Below are positions 16,435 through 23,759 of a DNA stretch of 58,610 nucleotides, piece after piece. Under the pieces are notes generated by a model. That model was not told the DNA's origin. It was given only the letters and a program-made list of their open reading frames with translations, and searched no databases. The DNA is from an uncultured Oscillospiraceae bacterium (GTDB lineage: Bacteria; Bacillota; Clostridia; Oscillospirales; Ruminococcaceae), in contig CAJUSD010000019.1 in the NCBI GenBank assembly GCA_910589145.1, positions 1-58,610 on the forward strand. The letters run 5' to 3'. Position 1 is the first letter of the stretch. Each line of letters begins with the position of its first letter. Made by a program: the position numbers and the translations under genes.

Positions 16435-16860
16435 TTAGTCCTCCACGACTACGCCCATGCTGCGTGCGGTGCCTGCAATCATACTCATTGCGCTTTCCAG
16501 GTTGGCAGCGTTTAAGTCAGGCATTTTGTGTTGTGCGATCTCCTGAATCTGAGCCTTGGTAATCTTTGCAACTTTGGTCTTGTTCGGCACACCGGAGCCG
16601 CTTTCTATCTTGCAGGCTTTCTTAATCAGAACAGCCGCCGGAGGGGTTTTGGTAACAAAGGAGAAGGAACGATCCGCATAAACAGTAATGACAACTGGAA
16701 TAATCATTCCGGCTTCACCCTTAGTACGTTCGTTGAATTCCTTTGTAAAGGCCATAATATTTACACCATGCTGGCCCAAAGCAGGTCCTACGGGCGGAGC
16801 TGGTGTTGCTTTGCCCGCTGGTATCTGTAATTTTATATAACCAGTTACTTTTTGTGCCAT
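16435..16860 (-). CDS. rplK: 50S ribosomal protein L11
   Basis: A 141-aa protein of the GTPase-associated centre that binds 23S rRNA helices 43/44. It begins MAQKVTGYIKLQIPAGKATP and has PPVGPALGQHGVNIMAF and the C-terminal TARSMGVVVED signature. The frame is open for a further 42 codons upstream, but GGGAGGTG ahead of the ATG at 16860 and the universal L11 N-terminus fix the start. Confidence 0.98.
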   Translation of the reverse strand: MAQKVTGYIKLQIPAGKATPAPPVGPALGQHGVNIMAFTKEFNERTKGEAGMIIPVVITVYADRSFSFVTKTPPAAVLIKKACKIESGSGVPNKTKVAKITKAQIQEIAQHKMPDLNAANLESAMSMIAGTARSMGVVVED

Positions 16861-17182
16861 GATATGCACCTCCCAAAAATGTGTGGTTCTGCGGAATGGA
16901 TTGCCGTATCTTTTATTGTAAAGATACAAAGGAAACCTGGAAAGTTCCCCCTTTATCCATTCCTCCCACCTGTACAGCAAGTCCAAAACTTCTGCACATT
17001 ACGTTTGTTGACTGCTTCTATTCTATTGTTTATTGCTGAAATTGCTTTCGGGATCCCAACGTCTGGCGCTTCCAGCCGGCTTAACTCATATGCGGGGAAC
17101 GCTCCGTTTAACCGTCTAAAAGGGATTGCTGGAACGCCTTTAGCCATTTAAACCGCGTACAACCTGGAAAAAATTTCTGAAT
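16861..17182 (-). other. Long intercistronic spacer between nusG and rplK
   Basis: These 322 bp separate two genes that are usually close together. An open stretch of about 64 codons (16953-17147, minus) has no recognised family and no good ribosome binding site, and no terminator-like hairpin with a U-run is seen. It may hold a translational control structure or simply a non-conserved leader; nothing firm is visible. Confidence 0.5.
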
Positions 17183-17737
17183 TCAATAAGTTTCCACCTT
17201 GTCAATTGCGACTTCAAGAACAGTTTCGCTTCCATACATACCAACTACGCCAACCTTGACAGTTTTATTGTCACGGTCAATGCTTTTCACTACTCCCGTC
17301 CACATACCACCGCCAGGAGCTGTAAAACCTTCATCGTTAATCTGGACATAATCGCCCACTTTAACAGTTTCTTCCTCCTGACGCTCAATGTGTTCTACGC
17401 TTAAGGCTTCCACCTCTGCATCCGTTAAGGGAATGGGATCGTTGGCAGAACCGACAAATCCCGTTACTCCACGTACATTGCGTACTATATAGCGGGTATT
17501 GTCGTCCATCAGCATCTTCACCATCACATATCCGGGGAAAATCTTCCGTTCTGTTTCCCGCTCTTTGTTGTTTTTTAACTCCATAACCTTTTCTATGGGG
17601 ATCTTGATGTCAACGATATATTCCTGAAGCTGCCTGTTTTCCACAATCCGCTTCAGGTTCGCCGCCACCTTGTTTTCATACCCCGAATAGGTATGGACAA
17701 CATACCACTTGGGTACTCTTTTCTCGGTTTCAGACAT
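17183..17737 (-). CDS. nusG: Transcription termination/antitermination factor NusG
   Basis: A 184-aa transcription elongation factor that binds RNA polymerase clamp helices and couples to Rho or the ribosome. The NGN domain starts at PKWYVVHTYSGYENKVAANL and includes FPGYVMVKM; a KOW domain follows with VGDYVQINDEGFTAPGG. The frame opens six codons earlier, but MSETEK at 17737 has GGAGGGAAAG at correct spacing and is taken as the start. It lies 34 bp downstream of secE. Confidence 0.97.
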   Translation of the reverse strand: MSETEKRVPKWYVVHTYSGYENKVAANLKRIVENRQLQEYIVDIKIPIEKVMELKNNKERETERKIFPGYVMVKMLMDDNTRYIVRNVRGVTGFVGSANDPIPLTDAEVEALSVEHIERQEEETVKVGDYVQINDEGFTAPGGGMWTGVVKSIDRDNKTVKVGVVGMYGSETVLEVAIDKVETY

Positions 17738-17771
17738 TCCACTTTCCCTCCACATGGCTTCGCCCCATGCG

Positions 17772-18047
17772 TTATGCGCCCCTCAGGAACAAATTCACTA
17801 ACAGCATCAACACATAGTCTACTCCGCCTACCAGTACCGCCGATACCACCATTACCGCAATAACTACCATGGTATTATTCAGCACCGTCTTTTTTGTCGG
17901 CCAGACAATTTTTTTCATCTCGCCTTTCATATCCTTGACGGATTGTACCATCCTGGATGCCAGCTTTTTCTGTTCCTTCTTCGCCAGCGCTTTTTTGGCG
18001 TCGTCCTTGTTGGCGTTTTTTGCGTCCTTCGCTTTTTTCTCCGCCAC
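17772..18047 (-). CDS. secE: Preprotein translocase subunit SecE
   Basis: A 91-aa single-span subunit of the SecYEG channel. The N-terminal third is a Lys/Ala-rich charged helix; the conserved motif MKGEMKKIVWPTKKTV is followed by one transmembrane helix. Translation appears to begin at GTG 18047. It lies between rpmG (17 bp upstream) and nusG, the usual Gram-positive order. Confidence 0.96.
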   Translation of the reverse strand: MAEKKAKDAKNANKDDAKKALAKKEQKKLASRMVQSVKDMKGEMKKIVWPTKKTVLNNTMVVIAVMVVSAVLVGGVDYVLMLLVNLFLRGA

Positions 18048-18064
18048 CTACAACCCGCCTTTCA

Positions 18065-18214
18065 CTACTTCGTCTCTCTGTGGACTGTGTGCTTCCGACA
18101 GAAGCGGCAGTATTTATTCATTTCCAGCCTGTCAGGATCATTCTTCTTGTTCTTCATTGTGTCATAGTTGCGTTGTTTGCACTCTGTGCAGGATAGGGTT
18201 ACTTTTACTCTCAT
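18065..18214 (-). CDS. rpmG: 50S ribosomal protein L33 (zinc-binding type)
   Basis: A 49-aa ribosomal protein read directly from the minus strand. It begins MRVKVTLSCTECKQRNYDT and carries two Cys-x2-Cys pairs (SCTEC and YCRFC), so it is the zinc-ribbon form. AGGAGGT precedes the ATG at 18214. The start overlaps, as ATGA, the stop codon of the small upstream ORF 18211-18285. First recognised structural gene of the secE-nusG operon. Confidence 0.96.
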   Translation of the reverse strand: MRVKVTLSCTECKQRNYDTMKNKKNDPDRLEMNKYCRFCRKHTVHRETK

Positions 18215-18285
18215 GAACCGGCACCTCCTAAATTCGGTTTTTTGCCTCCCTCATCGAAAGGGCTTGTTTGTTTTTCGATTTGCAT
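18211..18285 (-). CDS. Possible 24-aa leader peptide ahead of rpmG
   Basis: An ATG at 18285 follows AAAAGGGGA with 7-nt spacing and opens a 24-codon frame starting MQIEKQTSPF and ending LGGAGS. It stops at a TGA overlapping the rpmG ATG (ATGA). It begins about 23 nt after the predicted transcription start, and the rpmG Shine-Dalgarno sequence lies inside it, so translation of the two could be coupled. No homologue is known to me. A chance open frame of this length is possible, so confidence is moderate. Confidence 0.5.
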   Translation of the reverse strand: MQIEKQTSPFDEGGKKPNLGGAGS

Positions 18286-18314
18286 AAAAAAATCCCCTTT
18301 TAGAGGTGATACTA

Positions 18315-18343
18315 TATTAACATACTCCTGGCCTTTTCGTCAA
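18315..18343 (-). promoter_or_regulatory. Promoter of the rpmG-secE-nusG-rplK-rplA operon
   Basis: Minus strand TTGACG (18338-18343), 17-bp spacer, TTAATA (18315-18320) with a TATG just upstream. It is about 100 bp from the rpmG start. Confidence 0.75.
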
Positions 18344-18414
18344 CCGTCTTTTTGCATAAAAACCAATTTCCGTCTAAAATTTTTTTGCGGATATGCTCCA
18401 TTTCATACAACTTA

Positions 18415-18423
18415 TGATAAAAT
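18415..18423 (+). promoter_or_regulatory. Extended -10 promoter of the orphan histidine kinase
   Basis: TGATAAAAT, an extended -10 with TAAAAT at 18418-18423, 120 bp upstream of the kinase ATG. The -35 is weak. It is divergent from the rpmG operon promoter about 70 bp away. Confidence 0.5.
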
Positions 18424-18542
18424 AGTGTGGGTGAGAGTGGGAAAGAGAATCTGCGGGCAAAATCAAAGATGGCACCGTCAAAGTTAAAGGAATTGCAGTC
18501 TGTTGTTTCGCTAGACGCACGCTTGTAAGGAGGGCTCTGTTT

Positions 18543-20336
18543 ATGAAATGGATATTATCGCGGAAACTGACCATACGGGAAATGATATTATTTCTTTTTA
18601 TGCCGGCAGCATTAGCGGTAATCATTATCTGTGGAGGGATTTCCTATCTTCTTATCAATCAGCAGTTTCAGAACAATACTTTTTCCAACGCTATTGATAT
18701 TACTACACAGCTTCAGCTAAATTTAAATTACCGTTTGGAGGATATCTATGAAAAATATGAGTCCTTTTTAAAAAGCGAATCCATGCAGCAGTTGTTAATT
18801 GGTGATCCAGAACCGGACAAACTCCAAGAACAAATAAACTCCCTTTATGACTCCCGCTCTCAAATGCTGGATTCCATCCTGTTAGCAGCTAAAAGCCCCC
18901 AAGGTAATTTTATCTTATTTCGAGGCCAGGAAGGCAGTGTTCCATCAAACATTTCAGAGGAAACAATGATTTGTTCAACCCAAATCAGCAAACTGGTTCC
19001 AGGAGAAATTTATTGGGCAAACCTTCATGAAGATGCATTGTTAGACCGAACAGCTCCAACCCGTACAACCATGCTGTACTCCCTATTTCGAGAAGGAGAT
19101 ATTTCTATTCTGCTGGTTTTTCAAATTCGGGAAGATTTTTTCCGGGAGCTGCTGGCCCAGGCGAAGCTTACTGAACATGGATATTTGTCCCTTTTAAGCG
19201 TTGATGGAGAAATGGTATTTAAAGAAATCGGCCCAGACAGTTCATTGATGCAAAAAGACCTGGATACCATTCTTTCTGGTACTGCGGAGCGATATTTTAC
19301 CACCAAAAGCGCCAATGGCAAACAGCTTTTAGTAATTAATGAGCCGCTTCCGCCTACAAATTGGAAGATATTAGCAGTTTTTCCAGAAAAGGAAATTATG
19401 GGTGCGGCACGTTATATTAAGTATGTGTATTTATATAGCGCCCTGATAGTTGTAGTTCTTACATTTGCTTTATCCAATCTCTTAGTAAAAGTCTTTTCCC
19501 GTCCAATACAGGAATGGATAAAAAATGTACATTCTGCTGAAAAGGGCCGCCTGGATGTAACCTTTCATGATAATAACTGTAAGGAAATTGCTGTTTTAAA
19601 CGATGGATTACAGGCTCTGTTTCAGAAAATGAAGCAAATGGTTCAACAGATTGAAGCCGAACACAAAAGTAAACGTGAATTAGAAATTGCCATCTTGCAA
19701 GCCCAAATCAACCCTCATTTTCTTTATAATACCTTATATAGTATCCAGCAGTTATACGGTATGGGAGAAAATCAGACAGCTTCTAAAATGGTGGGAAACC
19801 TATCCAACTTTTTCCGGCTAAGTTTAAGCAAAGGGAGGGAGATCATCCCAATTCGAGATGAAATTGAACATTTAAAAAGCTATATGGAAATCCAGCAAAT
19901 CCGTTATGACCAGATTACTTATGAATTATCAATCGACGAACGTTTGATGGATATAAACATTATGAAGCTTACACTGCAGCCTTTAATCGAAAATGCAATT
20001 TCTCACGGATTGTTCAGTGCACGCCGGGGGCATATTCGGGTAAAGGGGCGTTGGGCAGCAGATACAAAAGAGGATGTTATTTTTACCATACGGGATAACG
20101 GTTCTGGTATTTCAATGGAGGAGCTGGATAAACTCAACCATGCGTTAAAAACCGGAGATTGGAGCTCCCTCCCTTCCTCATATGGAATAAAAAACGTCCA
20201 TCAAAGAATCCAGCTTTACTGCGGGCCTTCCTATGGGCTGCGTTATGAAAGCGAATTGGACAAAGGTACGGTTGTAATCGTTCGAATTTCCTCTCATTTA
20301 AAAGAAAGTGCTTTGGAAGCTAGCATTTTTAATTAG
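18543..20336 (+). CDS. YesM-type sensor histidine kinase, orphan
   Basis: A 597-aa membrane kinase. One transmembrane helix lies near residues 17-38, an extracytoplasmic sensor of about 250 residues follows, then a second helix near 295-315 and a HAMP-like linker. The cytoplasmic part has the His_kinase box QINPHFLYNTLYSIQQLYG and an HATPase_c domain with LQPLIENAISHGL, IRDNGSGIS and SYGIKNVHQRI. These kinases normally phosphorylate an adjacent YesN/AraC-type regulator, but no response regulator gene adjoins it on either side. The ATG follows AAGGAGG. Its stop codon overlaps the CIRCE box of the next gene. Confidence 0.93.
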   Translation: MKWILSRKLTIREMILFLFMPAALAVIIICGGISYLLINQQFQNNTFSNAIDITTQLQLNLNYRLEDIYEKYESFLKSESMQQLLIGDPEPDKLQEQINSLYDSRSQMLDSILLAAKSPQGNFILFRGQEGSVPSNISEETMICSTQISKLVPGEIYWANLHEDALLDRTAPTRTTMLYSLFREGDISILLVFQIREDFFRELLAQAKLTEHGYLSLLSVDGEMVFKEIGPDSSLMQKDLDTILSGTAERYFTTKSANGKQLLVINEPLPPTNWKILAVFPEKEIMGAARYIKYVYLYSALIVVVLTFALSNLLVKVFSRPIQEWIKNVHSAEKGRLDVTFHDNNCKEIAVLNDGLQALFQKMKQMVQQIEAEHKSKRELEIAILQAQINPHFLYNTLYSIQQLYGMGENQTASKMVGNLSNFFRLSLSKGREIIPIRDEIEHLKSYMEIQQIRYDQITYELSIDERLMDINIMKLTLQPLIENAISHGLFSARRGHIRVKGRWAADTKEDVIFTIRDNGSGISMEELDKLNHALKTGDWSSLPSSYGIKNVHQRIQLYCGPSYGLRYESELDKGTVVIVRISSHLKESALEASIFN

Positions 20337-20359
20337 CACTCTATATTTTAAAGCGCTAA
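20333..20359 (+). promoter_or_regulatory. CIRCE operator (HrcA binding site)
   Basis: TTAGCACTC (20333-20341), exactly 9 bp, then AAGCGCTAA (20351-20359). The left half is identical to the CIRCE consensus and the right half matches 7 of 9 positions of GAGTGCTAA. It lies just upstream of the hsp20 promoter, so HrcA repression of hsp20 is expected. Confidence 0.78.
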
Positions 20360-20362
20360 TTA

Positions 20363-20390
20363 TTTACAAATCATTCATATACATTATAAA
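20363..20390 (+). promoter_or_regulatory. Promoter of hsp20
   Basis: TTTACA (20363-20368), 16-bp spacer, TATAAA (20385-20390), starting four bases after the CIRCE box. The leader to the ATG is about 160 nt. Confidence 0.65.
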
Positions 20391-20555
20391 CCTTTGTAAT
20401 AAAACGAGGATATACTCAATATTGTTCCAGGGGGAAAAGTGAAAGAATAAACCATAAGTATTTTCCCTATCTAAAGAACCAGGCAGGACAGTGTAGAATC
20501 TGCGCGCCCGCTGGCTGCCAAAAGGATATTGGAGCGCGGAGAATAGGAGTAAATT

Positions 20556-20978
20556 ATGTTTGGAATGATTCCGTTTGCACACGAAGACAACCTGTTCCAT
20601 TATCTGGATAATATGGAGAAAAATTTCTTTACTGGTTTTGGAGATGTAAGCCAGTTCCGATGTGATATCCAAGATCAAGGAGACCGTTTTCTTCTTGAAG
20701 CTGAGCTGCCTGGTTTCAAAAAAGAAAATATAAAGATTGACCTCAAAGGCACTAACTTAACCATTTCCGCATCCCACAACTCTGAAACTTCAGAAAGAGA
20801 ACAAAAGAATGGATATATTCGCAGAGAGCGGAAATTTGGATCATTCAGCCGGAGCTTTGACGTTTCTGGAATTGACATTTCAAAAATTGACGCAGAATAT
20901 ACGAATGGCATTTTAGCTATTACTCTTCCTAAAAAACAGCCTGAAATTCCTGCTGCAACTTCAATCAATATTCGCTAA
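20556..20978 (+). CDS. Small heat-shock protein, Hsp20/alpha-crystallin family
   Basis: A 140-aa ATP-independent holdase chaperone. The alpha-crystallin domain runs from about residue 40 (FRCDIQDQGDRFLLEAELPG) to the conserved A-x-x-x-N-G-I/V-L motif seen as AEYTNGILAITLPK. The C-terminal extension has the I-x-I-type tail (INIR). AGGAG precedes the ATG. A monocistronic unit with its own CIRCE-linked promoter and a strong terminator. Confidence 0.95.
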   Translation: MFGMIPFAHEDNLFHYLDNMEKNFFTGFGDVSQFRCDIQDQGDRFLLEAELPGFKKENIKIDLKGTNLTISASHNSETSEREQKNGYIRRERKFGSFSRSFDVSGIDISKIDAEYTNGILAITLPKKQPEIPAATSINIR

Positions 20979-21028
20979 TTTCATTTAATATTAAAATTTA
21001 CTAAAGCTTGTTTCTTTGTATGTCATCC

Positions 21029-21059
21029 AACCGCCTTTCCATAAGAAAGGCGGTTTTTT
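21029..21059 (+). terminator. Terminator of hsp20
   Basis: Stem AACCGCCTTTC (21029-21039) / GAAAGGCGGTT (21045-21055), 5-nt loop, then a T-run to 21059. Confidence 0.93.
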
Positions 21060-21098
21060 GATGAGTTATTGCTTCTTGTAACAATTCTTTTCAATTTT

Positions 21099-21194
21099 TC
21101 AACCCAATTTTTTTGTTAAATTCGTAAAATCTATCGCTGCATCTATTTTTCTCACCAGATGATCTTCCGGCACCGGCATATCAATGTTTACCAT
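21099..21194 (-). pseudogene. Remnant of a transposase N-terminus (IS1182-like)
   Basis: A 31-codon fragment reading MVNIDMPVPEDHLVRKIDAA and then IDF. It matches the start of IS1182/IS4-type transposases, whose N-termini carry a 'VP.DHLLRKID..IDF' motif. The frame stops after TNLTKKLG and nothing of the catalytic DDE domain follows. A truncated, non-functional relic. Two perfect hairpins lie nearby (21282-21348). The 464-bp stretch between hsp20 and the GH2 gene otherwise holds no gene. Confidence 0.6.
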
Positions 21195-21281
21195 TTTACA
21201 CTGTCTCGATTCATCTGTCCTCTTTCCAGCATTACCTTCACTCTTTCTTTGGGGTTTTCTTTAATTACACCACTTGCAAAT

Positions 21282-21348
21282 GATAAAGTCCTGCGAAAGC
21301 TGGACTTTATCGACAGGCTGACGGCTTAAACATTAAAAGTTTAAGCCG
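21282..21348. repeat. Two adjacent hairpins
   Basis: GATAAAGTCC/GGACTTTATC (21282-21291 with 21302-21311) and CGGCTTAAAC/GTTTAAGCCG (21322-21331 with 21339-21348), both perfect 10-bp stems. They lie downstream of the GH2 stop codon in the minus direction. No U-run, so possibly part of the decayed mobile element. Confidence 0.6.
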
Positions 21349-21442
21349 GATTTTACATAGATCAGAGGAAATCGAATCTATGGTATGTGATTAAGTATTA
21401 TTCCGCTTAAAAGCCATATGTTTAAGCAAGAACGTCTTTTTG

Positions 21443-23245
21443 TCACTTCTGATTCAGGTTGATCGCCTTAATCCGCGCTATATCCATTTTCGGCTTGCGC
21501 TCTGGAGAAAGCAGCCCATTAATCTCCTGCATAACATCCGTTAATTGGGTATAACAAAATCCTTGGCAATATGGTATTTCATAAATGGCTTCGGTCACTC
21601 CTTTAAATCTCTCTATAAAAGCTTCCTCATCCGTTACCTTTTCATGATAACCCCAGGTCTGCATCCCGCCGATTTCTCCCTGAAGCCCTATATTTTGAAA
21701 CGCGATCCCACCGTATTCTGTCACCATAAAAGCCTCTTTGCCCGTAGGAACTTCGGTATTGGCATAGGTTGGACATTGGTCGCAATAGGAGGCTTCAACG
21801 ATACTGCGGTCGGCGAAATGCTTCTTCATAAGCTCCTTTTCCGCTGTATAGTCGTGGAGTGCACAGATATCGGTAGCCACCTGCTCCCATCCGTCGTTGC
21901 TGGAACACAGACGTGTACCATCAGCGGCTTTGGTCATGTGGTATAACATACGTCCTGCCGCCTGTTGGCATTGGTCTGTATAGATATTGCGCACACCCCA
22001 ACTTTCATTGAGCGGAACCCATGTAATAATGGACGGATGGTTGAAGTCTCGTTCGATAAAATCAAGCATTGTCTCCGCCAGATTGGAGATGGTATCCCCT
22101 GTAAATTCATAGGGGCTTGGCAGCTCGCCCCAAACCAGAACGCCCATTTTATCCGCCCAGTAATAATAACGGGGGTCTTCCATTTTCTGGTGCTTTCGCG
22201 CCCCGTTGTATCCGAAATCAAGTGTATACTGCAAATCCAGCCTGATCGCCTCATCATTGGGCGGGGTAATCAGGGAGTCCGGCCAATAACCCTGATCCAG
22301 TACAAGTCTTTGATACAGCGGCCTGTTATTAAGGTAAACGCGGCCATCCCGCACCTCTATCTTGCGCATACCAAAGTAGGTATCAACTGTATCAACTGCT
22401 TCGCCATTTCTCAGCACGCGGACTTTCAGGTCGTACAATCCCGGCGTTTGTGGGCTCCAAAAGCAGATTGAATCAAGATCTCCCTCTGAGACCATATTGA
22501 CCGGAACCCGTGTACAGCGGTCATTCATACTGACCTTTACTGTCTTTTGAATCTTTCCTTTAAAGGAAATTGTAAGTTCCAGTTCCAGTGGTTCCACTGG
22601 ACGTTTATCCAGAGCAATTTCTGCGGTGAACATATATTTATCTATATCTGGTGTTATGTGAATTCTTTTTAACCCATATTCACCAACGGCTTCCAAATAT
22701 ACTGTCTGCCAAATACCGGAAACTGGGGTATACCAGCAGCCCATCAATCCTTTTTTCCAATACTGCTTGCCGCGGGGCTGGGTACAATCCGGCTCATCCT
22801 CTACGCGGACGCACAAATCATTTTCTCCATCTATCAATAGAGGAGTAATATCCAGCGCAAAAGGAGCATATCCGCCTTTATGAGTACCAGCCATCTGTCC
22901 GTTGACATACACGGAGCACTCATAATCTACTGCACCGAAACGAAGCAGCACCCGCTTCCCATACATTTCAGCGGGAACAGTAAAACTGCGCCTATACCAG
23001 ATGATGGGATGTATCTCATCCGTCGGGCCAAGCCCGCTCAGTTTTGTTTGATAGGCAAAAGGCACTACAATTTCAAGCGGAAGTTGCACACCCGGTTTCA
23101 TCCATCCGGCTGCAAGTCCTTCATTTCTGTCATCATATGCAAACTGCCATGTGCCATTGAGATTGCAGAAGGTTTCGCGGACAAAGTCCGGGCGGGGATG
23201 TTCAGGACGGGGAATCGGCATTGTATGAGGCATTTCATGATTCAT
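21443..23245 (-). CDS. Glycoside hydrolase family 2 (beta-galactosidase/beta-glucuronidase-like)
   Basis: A 600-aa intracellular glycosidase without signal peptide. The GH2 order is visible: a jelly-roll sugar-binding domain (WYRRSFTVPAEMYGKRVLLR, residues ~83-102), an Ig-like sandwich, then the TIM barrel from about residue 300. The acid/base Glu is in ITWVPLNESWG (about Glu414) and the nucleophile in FMVTEYGG (about Glu510). Beta-galactosidase, glucuronidase or mannosidase activity cannot be separated here. It is the last gene of the minus-strand sugar locus but has its own promoter and a 513-bp gap to the transport genes. Confidence 0.93.
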   Translation of the reverse strand: MNHEMPHTMPIPRPEHPRPDFVRETFCNLNGTWQFAYDDRNEGLAAGWMKPGVQLPLEIVVPFAYQTKLSGLGPTDEIHPIIWYRRSFTVPAEMYGKRVLLRFGAVDYECSVYVNGQMAGTHKGGYAPFALDITPLLIDGENDLCVRVEDEPDCTQPRGKQYWKKGLMGCWYTPVSGIWQTVYLEAVGEYGLKRIHITPDIDKYMFTAEIALDKRPVEPLELELTISFKGKIQKTVKVSMNDRCTRVPVNMVSEGDLDSICFWSPQTPGLYDLKVRVLRNGEAVDTVDTYFGMRKIEVRDGRVYLNNRPLYQRLVLDQGYWPDSLITPPNDEAIRLDLQYTLDFGYNGARKHQKMEDPRYYYWADKMGVLVWGELPSPYEFTGDTISNLAETMLDFIERDFNHPSIITWVPLNESWGVRNIYTDQCQQAAGRMLYHMTKAADGTRLCSSNDGWEQVATDICALHDYTAEKELMKKHFADRSIVEASYCDQCPTYANTEVPTGKEAFMVTEYGGIAFQNIGLQGEIGGMQTWGYHEKVTDEEAFIERFKGVTEAIYEIPYCQGFCYTQLTDVMQEINGLLSPERKPKMDIARIKAINLNQK

Positions 23246-23337
23246 AGGAGATTATTCCTTTCATCAAATTTTTGAATCTGGCTTTATCGCCGTTGAACGA
23301 TGTTTGGACAACATTTTTCCGTCAGTTTTATACTTCT

Positions 23338-23365
23338 ATTATACAGGGGCCGTTTGAAATTGCAA
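23338..23365 (-). promoter_or_regulatory. Promoter of the GH2 gene
   Basis: Minus strand TTGCAA (23360-23365), 16-bp spacer, perfect TATAAT (23338-23343), about 93 bp upstream of the GH2 ATG. This suggests expression separate from the ABC transporter. Confidence 0.75.
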
Positions 23366-23454
23366 TTAAATTGTGATTTTCCATTAACCTGTAATGTGGG
23401 TTCGATGAAAAAGCTCTTAATTTTTAGGTTATTTGTTATAGGGACGCCGTCTCA

Positions 23455-23575
23455 ACAACCGTTGGCTGTTCGCTGGCTGCAGGAAAGAACTTTCAGCTTT
23501 GCTCCGCTGCACAACCCTGGGATCTTCAAACCTTTTTCATCCGCTTTAGGTGGTCCTCATCTCATATTTACTTTA
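23455..23575. repeat. Dispersed repeat family A, copy 2 (inverted)
   Basis: Bases 23501-23545 are the complement of 5721-5765 with three differences. Flanking sequence (GTTGGCTGTTCGCTGGCTGC) differs from copy 1, which defines the conserved core. It occupies the 513-bp gene-free stretch between the permease and GH2 genes together with the next element. Confidence 0.7.
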
Positions 23576-23597
23576 TTAAAACCATACTGGCAGACTT

Positions 23598-23759
23598 AGA
23601 GCTTATTCCAGAATCAGACGTGCCCAGACTGCACAGTCAGATTTTTTGCCGAACAAGGCGGTTTTCCGCAGGCGTGCTGTCGCCCGGAAAGGGAAACCAA
23701 CGCAGTTTGGCGGAGAATATGCAAGCTGGATGGGTGCGGATCATTTTGGAATAGGCTCT
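23598..23759. repeat. MITE-like element with terminal inverted repeats
   Basis: AGAGCTTATTCCA (23598-23610) and TGGAATAGGCTCT (23747-23759) are inverted with one mismatch and enclose about 160 bp rich in short stems (GAACAAGGCGGTTTTCCGC, GTCGCCCGGAAAGGGAAACC). The right end touches the stop codon of the permease gene. No open frame. It could be a miniature mobile element or a long 3' hairpin. Confidence 0.6.

Noticed and set aside
16861..16986. 42-codon N-terminal extension of rplK
   Set aside because: L11 proteins begin at MAQKV and a strong ribosome binding site precedes that ATG.
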